From Miltoncostaea sp050250915 (GTDB lineage: Bacteria > Actinomycetota > Thermoleophilia > Miltoncostaeales > Miltoncostaeaceae), in NCBI GenBank assembly GCA_050250915.1, contig JBFWNT010000010.1, positions 74,713-138,712 on the forward strand: a DNA stretch of 64,000 bases, written 5' to 3'. Positions 17,824 to 28,697 of this stretch are shown here, piece after piece. The first letter of the stretch is position 1; each line of letters starts with the position of its first letter. Below the pieces are notes generated by a model, which saw only the letters and a list, made by a program, of their open reading frames with translations, did not search any database and was not told the DNA's origin. The position numbers and the translations under genes were made by a program.

Positions 17824-19545
17824 CCGGGACGACCGCCTCCCGTGGGAGGCGCCGCTGGGCGCGACGCCGCACCGTGACGGGACCACCACCTTCCGCGTGT
17901 GGGCTCCGAACGCGTCGCGGGTGGAGGTCGAGCTGGGCGGGCGGCGCGCGCCGCTCGACGGGGAGCTCGGCGTGTTCACGGGGCGGCCGGCGGCGGGGCC
18001 GGGCGACCGCTACCGCTACGTCCTGGACGGCGGCGACCCGCTGCCCGACCCCTGCTCCCGGTTCCAGCCGGAGGGCGTGCGCGGGCCGTCGGAGGTCGTG
18101 GACCCGGCCGCGTGGACGTGGACCGACGACGGCTGGCCCGGCCTCGACCCCGGCGGCCTGGTGGTCTACGAGCTGCACGTCGGCGCGTTCACGCCGGAGG
18201 GAACGTTCGCGGCCGCCGCCGGCCGGCTGGCGGGGCTGCGCGAGCTGGGCGTGACCGCCGTCGAGCTGATGCCGGTGGCCACCTTCCCCGGCGACCGCAA
18301 TTGGGGCTACGACGGGCTCTATACGTGGGCCGCCCACCCGGCCTACGGCGGGCCGGCCGGCCTGGCCGCGTTCGTGGACGCCGCCCACACCGCCGGGCTC
18401 GGTGTGATCCTGGACGTGGTCTACAACCACCTCGGCCCCGGCTCGGAGACGATCGACGCGTTCGGCCCCTACCTGACGGACCGCTACGGCACCCCCTGGG
18501 GGCGGGCCGTGAACTTCGACGACGCCGGCTGCGGCGGCGTGCGCGAGTGGGCGATCCAGAACGCCGAGATGTGGGTCCGCGACCTGCACGTCGACGGGCT
18601 GCGCGTCGACGCCGTGCACGCGATCTTCGACGCGGGCGCCCGCCACGTGCTGGCGGAGCTGTGCGACCGGGCCCGCGGCGCCGCCCGCGTGCCGCCGCTG
18701 CTGATCGCCGAGAGCGACCTGAACGACCCGCGCACCGTGACGCCGGCCGGCGAGGGCGGCTGGGGGTTCGACGCCCAGTGGTCGGACGACTTCCACCACG
18801 CCCTCCACGCGCTCACCACCGGCGAGGGCGACGGCTACTACGCCGACTTCGGCGCCGTGGAGGACCTGGCCGGCGCCAGCGCGCGGCCGTTCGTCTACGA
18901 CGGCCGCTACTCGCCGCACCGCGGGCGGCGCCACGGCGCCCCGGCCGACGGCCTCCCCGCCACCCGGTTCGTGGTGAGCTCGCAGAACCACGACCAGGTG
19001 GGCAACCGGGCCCTCGGCGACCGGCCGCCCGCCGAGACGCTGCCGCTGCGGGCGATGTGGACCACCCTCTCCCCCTGGGTGCCGATGCTGTTCATGGGCG
19101 AGGAGCACGGCGAGCGGCGCCCGTTCCTGTTCTTCACCGACCACATCGACGCGTTCATCGCCAACGCCACCCGCGAGGGGCGGCGGCGCGAGTTCGCCGC
19201 GTTCACGGGCTTCGCGGCGGAGCAGATCCCCGACCCCCAGGACCCGGAGACGGCCCGTCGGTCGGTGATCGACCCGGACGGCGGCGACCCGGCCGTGCGC
19301 GAGCTGTACCGGCGCCTGCTGGCGCTGCGGCGCGAGCTGCCCGACGGGTCCCCCCGCGTGCGCAGCGACGCGGTGGCAGGATGGATCGGCCTCGCCCGGG
19401 GGGCGGTCGAGATGGTCGGCAACTTCGGACACGACGAGGTGGAGGTGCGGGTGGACGGACGGGCCGTGGTGCTGGCGACGCACGAGGCCGTCGGCCTCCG
19501 TGACGGGGTGCTGCGGCTGCCGCCGCTCGCCGGGGCGGTGGTGCG

Positions 19546-19549
<4 letters not shown>
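17816..19549 (+). CDS. treZ: malto-oligosyltrehalose trehalohydrolase
   Basis: TreZ cuts trehalose off malto-oligosyltrehalose, the product of TreY. The 577-residue enzyme has an N-terminal TFRVWAPNASRVEVEL domain, then the GH13 barrel with Asp265 in LRVDAVHAI and Glu299 in LIAESDLNDPR. YELHVGAFTPEGTF is typical of the family. It overlaps glgB by eight bases and glgX by four. An ATG at 17816 lies inside the glgB end, so translation is coupled. Confidence 0.96.
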
Positions 19550-21659
<2,110 letters not shown>

Positions 21660-21666
<7 letters not shown>

Positions 21667-23678
21667 GGGCGACCTACCGCCTCCAGCTCGGCCCGGGGCT
21701 GACGTTCGACGACGCGCGGGCCCTGGTGCCCTACCTCCAGGACCTGGGGATCAGCCACCTGTACCTGTCGCCCAGCCTCCAGGCGCGGCGCGGCTCGACG
21801 CACGGCTACGACGTGACCGACCCGCGCGTGATCTCCGCCGACCTGGGGGGCGAGGCGGCCTTCCGGGCCCTCGCCGGCGCGGGCCTGGACGTGCTGCTGG
21901 ACATCGTCCCGAACCACATGGCGGCGTCCGGCGAGAACCCCTTCTGGCGCGACGAGGCGCTGCGGGTGCGGTACTTCGACATCGACCCGCGGACGGGACG
22001 CCACCGGCGCTTCTTCTCCATCGACGAGCTCGCCGGGGTGCGGCAGGAGGACGACGAGGTCTTCGACGTCACGCACGACCTGGTGCTGCGGCTCGTGGCG
22101 GAGGGCGTGGTGGACGGCCTGCGCATCGACCACCCGGACGGGCTGGCGGACCCCGCCGGCTACCTCGTGCGCCTCCGCGACCGCGGGGTGCGGCACGTGT
22201 GGGTGGAGAAGATCCTGGAGCCCGGCGAGGAGCTGCCCGACTGGCCGGTCGAGGGCACGGTGGGCTACGAGTTCATGAACGACGTCACCGGCCTGTTCAT
22301 CGACCCGGCCGGCGAGGGTCCGCTGAACGCCCTGTACGCGGACCTCACGGGGGAGCGGCGCGACTTCGACGAGCTGGCCCACGAGGCGAAGGTCACCGAG
22401 GCCCGCACCACGTTCCAGCCGGAGGTGGAGCGGCTGCGGTCGCTGGTGGACGACCCGGGGATCGAGGACGCCGTCGCGGCGTTGCCGGTGTACCGGACCT
22501 ACGTGGACCCCGAGACCGGGCGGGTGACGGCCCAGGACGTCGAGGCGGTGGAGGAGGCGCAGCTCCCGGAGCCGCTGAAGCGGGTCCTGATCGAACCGGA
22601 GAAGCCGGAGGAGCAGGCGTTCGCCGTCCGCTTCCAGCAGACGACGGGGGCGGTGATGGCGAAGGGCGTGGAGGACACCGCGCTCTACCGCTACACGCGC
22701 CTGGCGGCGCTCAACGAGGTGGGCGGCGACCCGGGGCGCTGGGGCCGGACGGTGGAGGAGGTCCACGCGGCGAACGCCCACCGGGCGGCGCGATTCCCCC
22801 TGGGCCTGCTGGCGACCCAGACGCACGACACCAAGCGCTCCGGCGACGTGCGGGCCCGGATCGGCGCCCTGGCGTCCGTGGCGGAGGCGTGGCGCGACCG
22901 GGTGCGCCACTGGTGGGAGCTCAACGCGCCGCTGCGGACCGACGGCGCCCCGACGCCGGACGAGGAGTACCTGATCTACCAGACCCTCGTCGGCGCCTGG
23001 CCCCTCGAGCGGCGGCGGCTGCGCGACTACATGACCAAGGCGATGCGCGAGGCCAAGGTCGCGACCGGCTGGATCGAGCCCGACGAGGCCCACGAGGCCG
23101 CGGTGATGGCCTTCATCGACGGCCTGTACGCCTCCGCCCGCTTCGTGGGGGACCTGGAGGAGCTGCTGCGCCGGGTGGTGCCCATCGGGGAGGCCCACGC
23201 GCTCGGCCAGACGCTGCTGAAGCTGACGAGCCCGGGCGTGCCGGACGTGTACCAGGGCGACGAGCTCTGGGACCTGGCGCTCGTCGACCCGGACAACCGC
23301 CGCCCCGTCGACTGGGACCTGCGCCGCCGCCTGATGGACGAGGAGCTGAAGGCGGGCGCGGCCCCCCGCCGGGCGACGGCGAAGATGCATCTGATCCGGC
23401 GGGCCCTGGACCTCCGCGCCCGCCGTCCGGACGCGTTCGCGGGGGGCTACCGCCCGCTGGAGGCGGGCCCGCGGGCGTTCGCCTACGCCCGCGGCGACGA
23501 GGTGATCGCGGTGACGCCGGTGCGCATCGACGGCGACGGCAGCGTGCTGCGCATCCCCCCCGACCTGCAGGGGCCGTGGCGGAACGTGCTGACCGGCGAG
23601 GACGTCCCCCTCCACTCCTCCGCCCAGGTCGGCGGGCTCGCCGGGCCGCTGCCGGTCGCGTTGCTGGAGCGGGGCTGA
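21660..23678 (+). CDS. treY: malto-oligosyltrehalose synthase
   Basis: TreY turns the reducing-end alpha-1,4 bond of a maltodextrin into the alpha,alpha-1,1 bond of trehalose. The start is one of two successive GTGs at 21660 and 21663; the second overlaps the glgX stop as GTGA. ATYRLQL at the N-terminus is typical, as are the nucleophile Asp157 in GLRIDHPDGL, Glu183 in WVEKIL, and THDTKRSGD. At 672 residues it is on the short side for TreY, which often exceeds 720, but all catalytic regions are present. It closes the operon. Confidence 0.96.
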
Positions 23679-23698
23679 AAAAACTGGACCACCCGGGT

Positions 23699-23719
23699 TA
23701 GGGTGGCGCGCGTGAAATG
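23699..23719 (+). promoter_or_regulatory. putative promoter and two-codon leader before the MFS gene
   Basis: TAGGGT (23699-23704) is followed after seven bases by GTG AAA TGA (23712-23720). The TGA overlaps the MFS start ATG. The box-to-GTG spacing equals that of the leaderless genes in this window, so a two-codon leaderless reading frame could be translated first. Confidence 0.3.
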
Positions 23720-25246
23720 AGGGGATCGCCCGGCGGCGCCGGTCTCGTGCTCGCCGCGATGACGCTGGCGAACGCCATGATCCTGGTGGATCAGACGGCG
23801 GTCCCGCTCACGCTGCCGGACATCCTCGAGGACTTCCACATCGGGACCGCCTCGGCCCAGTGGGTGCTGAGCGGCAGCCTGCTGGCCCTGACGAGCCTGC
23901 TGGTGCTGGGCGGGAGGCTGGCCGACGCCTTCGGCCGCAAACGGATCTTCCTCATCGGCATCACCGTCTTCACCGCGGCGTCGGCCGTCGCCGGTCTCGC
24001 GCCGGACTACCCCATCCTGCTGGCGGCCCGCGTCGTGCAGGGGGCGGGCGGCGCCCTGGTGCTGCCCGCGACGGTCGCGATCGTGAGCGCGGCGTACCCC
24101 CCGAGCGCGCGCGGGCGGGCGCTCGGAACCATGGGCGGCGTCGCCGCGATCGCGGGCGCGCTGGGGCCCACGATCGGCGGCGTGCTGACGTCGGCCGTGA
24201 GCTGGCGGGCGGTGCTGCTGGTGAACGTGCCCCTGGCGATCGTCTGCGTCGTCATGGCCCGCCGCGGCGTCTCGGGCGAGGACGCCGGCGCCGCCGCGTC
24301 GATGGACGTGCTGGGCGCGGTGCTGCTGGCCGCGGTGCTGTCGAGCCTGGTGATCGGGCTGTCGGGCACGCAGGGGGCGCCGTGGGCGTCGGCCGAGGTG
24401 CTGCTGCCGCTCGCCCTGTGCGTCGTCGCGGCGGGTGCGCTGGTGCTCCGCGAGCGGCGGACGGCCGACCCGCTCCTCGACTTCGCGCTGCTGCGCGGGA
24501 ACCGGAACTACACGGGCGCCACGATCAGCCAGGGCCTCGCCGGGGTGATCGAGATGGGCACCGGCGTGATCTTCCCGCTGATGCTCATCCTCAACATGGG
24601 CATGGACCCGTCGGTGGCGGGCTTCGCCCTGATCCCCCTGACCCTGCCGATGGTCTTCGGCGCGCCGCTGGCCGGCCGCTGGTACGACCGCGCCGGCGGT
24701 CGCTCGCCCCTGGTCGCCGGGTTCGCGCTGCTGGCGTTGTCCGGCGTGGTCCTGGCGATCGGGGCCGAGGTGGACGAGTACGCCGCGATCCTGCCGGGCC
24801 TGCTGGTGATGGGCTGCGGCCTGGCGCTGGTGCTGACGGTGAACGACCCGGTGACCATCGACATGCTGCCCGAGGCGACCCACGCACAGGCGTCGGGCGT
24901 GTCGGCGACCGCCGAGCAGGGCGGCGGCGCGATCGGGATCGCCGTGCTCTACGCCATCTTCCACGGCGCGTACCTCAACGGGCTGCACGAGCGCATCGAC
25001 GACAGCCCGCTGGCCGACCCCACCAGCGCCCAGTACGAGCGGCTGAAGGCCGAGATCATCGCCGCCGAGCAGACCGGCCTGCACCCCTCGCACTTCGACC
25101 CGCAGCTGAAGGAGTACCTGCGCCCGGCGCGGGACGCGGCCGCGCACGGCTACAGCGTCACGTTCATCGCGGTCGCCGTGATCGGCGCCATCGGCGCCCT
25201 CGCCGTGGGCCTGCTCGTCCGGCGGGCGCCCGCGCCCGCCGACTGA
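23717..25246 (+). CDS. MFS drug exporter, DHA2 (EmrB/QacA) family
   Basis: A 509-residue proton-driven exporter with about fourteen hydrophobic segments. Motif A is GGRLADAFGRKRIF after the second segment, motif C is near GALGPTIGGVLT in the fifth, and DQTAVPLTLPDI in the first segment is typical of the DHA2 subgroup. It probably exports drugs or toxic organic compounds. It follows the glycogen operon by 38 bases but has its own promoter-like box. Function there looks unrelated to the sugar genes. Confidence 0.92.
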   Translation: MRGSPGGAGLVLAAMTLANAMILVDQTAVPLTLPDILEDFHIGTASAQWVLSGSLLALTSLLVLGGRLADAFGRKRIFLIGITVFTAASAVAGLAPDYPILLAARVVQGAGGALVLPATVAIVSAAYPPSARGRALGTMGGVAAIAGALGPTIGGVLTSAVSWRAVLLVNVPLAIVCVVMARRGVSGEDAGAAASMDVLGAVLLAAVLSSLVIGLSGTQGAPWASAEVLLPLALCVVAAGALVLRERRTADPLLDFALLRGNRNYTGATISQGLAGVIEMGTGVIFPLMLILNMGMDPSVAGFALIPLTLPMVFGAPLAGRWYDRAGGRSPLVAGFALLALSGVVLAIGAEVDEYAAILPGLLVMGCGLALVLTVNDPVTIDMLPEATHAQASGVSATAEQGGGAIGIAVLYAIFHGAYLNGLHERIDDSPLADPTSAQYERLKAEIIAAEQTGLHPSHFDPQLKEYLRPARDAAAHGYSVTFIAVAVIGAIGALAVGLLVRRAPAPAD

Positions 25247-25284
25247 CGCCACCGCGCCGGCTCCCGTCCGTCGGGCGCCGCCGC

Positions 25285-25290
25285 TAGCCT
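25285..25290 (+). promoter_or_regulatory. leaderless -10 box for the D,D-peptidase gene
   Basis: TAGCCT, eight bases before the ATG at 25299. No ribosome-binding site lies between them. Confidence 0.45.
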
Positions 25291-25298
25291 GCCCCGCG

Positions 25299-26378
25299 AT
25301 GCGGCGAGCGATCCTGACCGTGGCGGCCGCCGTCGTGCTCGCGGCGTCCCCCGCCGCGTTCGGCCAGGCGACCGCACCCGACCCCACCGCCCCGACGGCG
25401 CCCGTCCCGCCCGTCCCGCCGCCGACCCACCCGGCGATGGCCACGGGCTGGGGCGCGGTGATCGCGCCGGGCGAGGCGCTCCGCGCCGCCCCCGACGCGG
25501 CGGCCACGGCGTCGGGGACCGTGGCGAGCACGCGCATCGCCGGCCGCGCCCAGGCGGTCACGCGCGACGCGGAGGGGACGGTCTGGGTGCGCCTGGCGTT
25601 CCCCGGCGCCCTGCACGGCTGGGTCCCCGGCGACGCGGTCCGCGCCGTCCCCGCCCCGGTCGCGCTCTCCGCCGGCACCGTGCGCACCCTGACGGCGGCC
25701 CGGGCCACGCTGGGCGCCCGGGCGGCGCTGCTGGTGCGCGACCCGTGGGCCCGGACCCTGTTCGCCGCGGGGTCGCGGAGCCCGCTGATGCTGGCGTCGG
25801 TCACGAAGCTCGCGACGGTCTCGGCCGCGCTCAGCGTGAACCCGTCGATGCCGCTGCGGTCGGTGGCGGCGATCCTGGGGCCGTCCGACAACGCGAAGGC
25901 CCAGGCGCTCTCCGACGTCCTGGGATCGGGCAGCCGGAGCCTCGGGGCGCGGCGGGCGGCCGACCACGCGGCGGCGCTCGGCGCCGAATGGCACGTCGCC
26001 GACGGCTCGGGGCTGTCGCGCGCCAACCGTGCGGCGGCCGGGGAGGTGGCCGACCTGCTGCTCGGGATCCGCGACGAGCCGGCCTTCCTGACGCTGTTCC
26101 GGGCGCTGCCGGTGGCGGGCCGCACCGGCACGCTGGAGTGGCGGATGCGCGGCACCAGCGCCATGGGCCGGGTGCGGGCGAAGACGGGCACGTACGACGA
26201 CTGGCGCGTCTCGTCGCTCGCCGGCTACTTCTGGCCCGCCGGCTCGGGCCTGAGCCCCGAGCGCGCGTACGTGGTGGTGTCGCTCGAGAACGGGGTGTCG
26301 CCGTACCGGGCGCGCCCCGTGCAGGACACCGTCGCCGCCGCGCTCACCGCGCGCGGCGCGCTCGTCCCCACCGGGTAG
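25299..26378 (+). CDS. minimal D,D-peptidase (PBP4/S13-like) with SH3-like domain
   Basis: A secreted 359-residue penicillin-binding-fold enzyme, probably a D-alanyl-D-alanine carboxypeptidase. It has an N-terminal signal peptide (cleavage near AFG-Q at 22), a Pro-rich stretch, an SH3-like domain at about 50-115, then the catalytic core: Ser167-x-x-Lys170 (SVTK), Ser196-x-Asn198 (SDN) and Lys295-Thr-Gly297. DGSGLSRANR also fits the S13 family. Only 29 residues separate the first two motifs, whereas PBP4 proteins carry large inserted domains there; this is therefore a stripped-down form. ATG start. The next gene overlaps by one base. Confidence 0.85.
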   Translation: MRRAILTVAAAVVLAASPAAFGQATAPDPTAPTAPVPPVPPPTHPAMATGWGAVIAPGEALRAAPDAAATASGTVASTRIAGRAQAVTRDAEGTVWVRLAFPGALHGWVPGDAVRAVPAPVALSAGTVRTLTAARATLGARAALLVRDPWARTLFAAGSRSPLMLASVTKLATVSAALSVNPSMPLRSVAAILGPSDNAKAQALSDVLGSGSRSLGARRAADHAAALGAEWHVADGSGLSRANRAAAGEVADLLLGIRDEPAFLTLFRALPVAGRTGTLEWRMRGTSAMGRVRAKTGTYDDWRVSSLAGYFWPAGSGLSPERAYVVVSLENGVSPYRARPVQDTVAAALTARGALVPTG

Positions 26379-26947
26379 TGCCGAAGGTCGTCGACCACGC
26401 CGCCCGGCGTGAGGAGATCGTCGACGCGCTGCTGCGGGTGGCCGAGCGCGACGGCCTGGACGGGGTGAGCCTGCGGGCCGTGGCGCGGGAGGGCGGCTGG
26501 TCCACCGGCGTCCTGGCCCACTACTTCCCGGCGAAGGACGACCTGCTGGCCTTCGCCCTCGCCCGCGCCGGCCGCCGCCCTCTGGCCCGCGGCAGCGACG
26601 CCGCCGCCCGCGCCCGGACGCCGCTCCTGGGCCTGCGGGCGCTCCTGCGGGAGGCCCTCCCGGTGACCGACGACGGGCGCCGCGAGGCGCGCCTGTGGTT
26701 CGGCCTCACCGCCGGCGGGGCGGGCGTGGCCGGCGCGGCCCGCGACCGCGACGCCGCCTGGACCGATGCCCTGGCCGGCGCCCTGCGCGCCGCCGGGCTC
26801 GCGCCGGACGACGCCCGCCGGGGCGCCATCGCCCTGCTCGCCACGGCCGACGGGCTGGCGCTGCGGATGCTCACGGCGTCCCTCTCGCGCCGCGCCGCCG
26901 ACCGCGCGCTGGACGACGCCCTGGCGGCCGTCGCCGGCCGGGGATAG
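26378..26947 (+). CDS. TetR-family transcriptional regulator
   Basis: A 189-residue regulator with an N-terminal helix-turn-helix (DGVSLRAVAREGGWSTGVLAHYFPAKDDLLAFAL, split here for reading: SLRAVAREGG and GVLAHYFPAKDD) and a helical ligand-binding C-terminal domain. The GTG start overlaps the stop of the peptidase gene by one base (TAGTG), so it is cotranscribed with it. It may control that gene or the MFS exporter upstream; the arrangement of exporter plus TetR is common but here separated by one gene. Confidence 0.9.
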   Translation: MPKVVDHAARREEIVDALLRVAERDGLDGVSLRAVAREGGWSTGVLAHYFPAKDDLLAFALARAGRRPLARGSDAAARARTPLLGLRALLREALPVTDDGRREARLWFGLTAGGAGVAGAARDRDAAWTDALAGALRAAGLAPDDARRGAIALLATADGLALRMLTASLSRRAADRALDDALAAVAGRG

Positions 26948-26955
26948 GCCCCGCC

Positions 26956-28638
26956 CTACTGGGTGCGGACGTTGCGGCCGGCGCCGCCGAGGAGGGCATC
27001 CACCCCCGCGCCGCCCACCAGCCGGTCGGCGCCCGCGCCGCCCAGCAGCCGGTCCCGCCCCGCCCCGCCGAGGAGCTGGTCCGCGCCCGCCCCGCCGATG
27101 AGGCGGTCGGCGCCCGGCCCGCCCAGAAGGCGGTCGGCCCCGGCACCGCCGCAGATGATGTCGTTCCCGCCCAGCCCGGAGATCACGTCGTCGCCCGCGA
27201 GCCCCGCGATCACGTCGGCGCGGGGCGTCCCGCGCAGGCGGTCGCGGCCGGGGGTGCCGACGATCGTGGCGCGCCTCCCGCCGCAGAGCACCCGTCGCGC
27301 CGCCGGCTGCACCGGTGCCGCGCCACCGCCGCCGGTCGCCGCCGGCGGTGGCGTGGGCGCGCCCTGGAACTGCGCGACCGCGAACCGGACGTCCTGGCCG
27401 ACGCCGCTGTCGCCGGCGAGCACGATGCGCCCGTCGGGGCGGAGGGACACGGCGTAGGCGGTGTCGTCGCCCCCGACGTCGCGCGCGGTCCACCCGTCCC
27501 CGCCGCCGAACGAGGCGTCCGGGGTCCCGTCGGGCATCAGGCGGGCAACCGCCATGTCGCCCGGCGAGGCGTCGTCGCGGGCGGTGAGGCCGGCGACGAC
27601 GATGCGGCCGTCGGGCTGGAGGGCGACGTCCCAGCCGATGTCCACGCCACCCAGGTCCATCGTCGCCGTGCCGTCGCCCGCGAACGACGGGTCGGGCTGG
27701 CCGTCGGCGAGGAACCGCGCCACCAGGATGTCGTCGCCCCCCGCCCGGCCCGCGCTGCCCGCCGCGACGATCCTCCCGTCGGGCTGGATCGCCACCGCGG
27801 CGGCCGCGTCGTCGCCGCCGAGGTCGACCGACGTCCACCCGTCGCCGCCGCCGAACGACGGGTCCAGGTCGCCCTGGGGCGCGCGCAGCCGCGCGACGAG
27901 CAGGTCCTGCTTGGGCCCGTCGTTGAGGGCGCCGGCCAGCACGATCCGCCCGTCGGGCTGGAGTGCGAGGTCGTTGCCCACGGCCTCGGCGCCGAAATCG
28001 AGCAACGTCCTGCCGGAGCCGCCCGCGAAGGACGGGTCGAGGTCGCCGGCGGGGACGCGGATGCGCGCGACGACCGCGTCGTCCACGTCGCCCACGGCGC
28101 TGATGCCCGCCCCCAGGATCGCGCCGTCCGGCTGCACCACGAGCCGCTGGAGATCGACGGCGCCGCCGATCGGGAGGCGGGCCCATCCGGTGCCGCCGCC
28201 GAACGTGGGGTCCAGGGCGCCGTCGGTGGCGCTCAGGCGCGCGACGAGCCCCTGGCCGGCGCTCCCGCCGACCACCAGGAGGCGCCCGTCGGGCTGCACC
28301 GCCACGTCGTAGGCGCGGTCGGTCTGGTCGAAGTCGAGCTTGGTCCAGCCGGTGCCCGACGCGAACGTCCGGTCCAGTGCGCCGTCCGCCCCGAGCTGCG
28401 CGACGACCCCGTCCGTGCCGGCGCCCGGGCCGGCCGCGCGGATGCCGGCGAGCAGGATCCGGCCATCGGGCCGCAGGTCCATGCCGTAGGCCGACGCCGG
28501 CAGGCCGAGATCGATGCGCGCCGATCCCCCGGTGCCGAACGTGGGGTCCGGGTCGCCCGCGGCGCCCAGGGCCGTGCCGGCGCAACCCAGCAGCGTGAGC
28601 GTGGCCAGCAGGGCCGTGAGCCTGGGGCGCCTCAGCAC
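26956..28638 (-). CDS. secreted delta-60 repeat protein with RTX-like tail, copy A
   Basis: A 560-residue secreted protein built of delta-60 repeats (about 57 residues each, with phrases such as LQPDGRIVLAG and DPSFAGG), a low-complexity linker, then a C-terminal block of GGAGADRLLGG nonapeptide repeats of the RTX/calcium-binding type. The N-terminus has a signal peptide (LTALLATLTLLGCAGTALGA). I place the start at the GTG at 28638, as a TACGGT box lies seven bases ahead. The copy shares its architecture, end (AGRNVRTQ) and promoter with the neighbour, so the two arose by tandem duplication. Function is unknown; adhesion or an extracellular scaffold are plausible. Confidence 0.85.
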   Translation of the reverse strand: MLRRPRLTALLATLTLLGCAGTALGAAGDPDPTFGTGGSARIDLGLPASAYGMDLRPDGRILLAGIRAAGPGAGTDGVVAQLGADGALDRTFASGTGWTKLDFDQTDRAYDVAVQPDGRLLVVGGSAGQGLVARLSATDGALDPTFGGGTGWARLPIGGAVDLQRLVVQPDGAILGAGISAVGDVDDAVVARIRVPAGDLDPSFAGGSGRTLLDFGAEAVGNDLALQPDGRIVLAGALNDGPKQDLLVARLRAPQGDLDPSFGGGDGWTSVDLGGDDAAAAVAIQPDGRIVAAGSAGRAGGDDILVARFLADGQPDPSFAGDGTATMDLGGVDIGWDVALQPDGRIVVAGLTARDDASPGDMAVARLMPDGTPDASFGGGDGWTARDVGGDDTAYAVSLRPDGRIVLAGDSGVGQDVRFAVAQFQGAPTPPPAATGGGGAAPVQPAARRVLCGGRRATIVGTPGRDRLRGTPRADVIAGLAGDDVISGLGGNDIICGGAGADRLLGGPGADRLIGGAGADQLLGGAGRDRLLGGAGADRLVGGAGVDALLGGAGRNVRTQ

Positions 28639-28645
28639 GCGCGCG

Positions 28646-28675
28646 ACCGTAACCTGACGCCTTCGTCCATGTAAA
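28646..28675 (-). promoter_or_regulatory. leaderless promoter of delta-60 copy A
   Basis: On the minus strand, TTTACA and TACGGT are separated by 18 bases, and the GTG start follows seven bases after TACGGT. The same layout, with the same sequence from TACGGT to the start codon except one base, occurs before copy B. Confidence 0.6.
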
Positions 28676-28697
28676 GACGCTCGCGCCGCCGCGCGCG

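Noticed and set aside
26956..27160. Regular short DNA repeats resembling a CRISPR array
   Set aside because: They code in frame for GGAGADRLLGG-type RTX repeats at the end of a secreted protein; there are no spacers of constant length.
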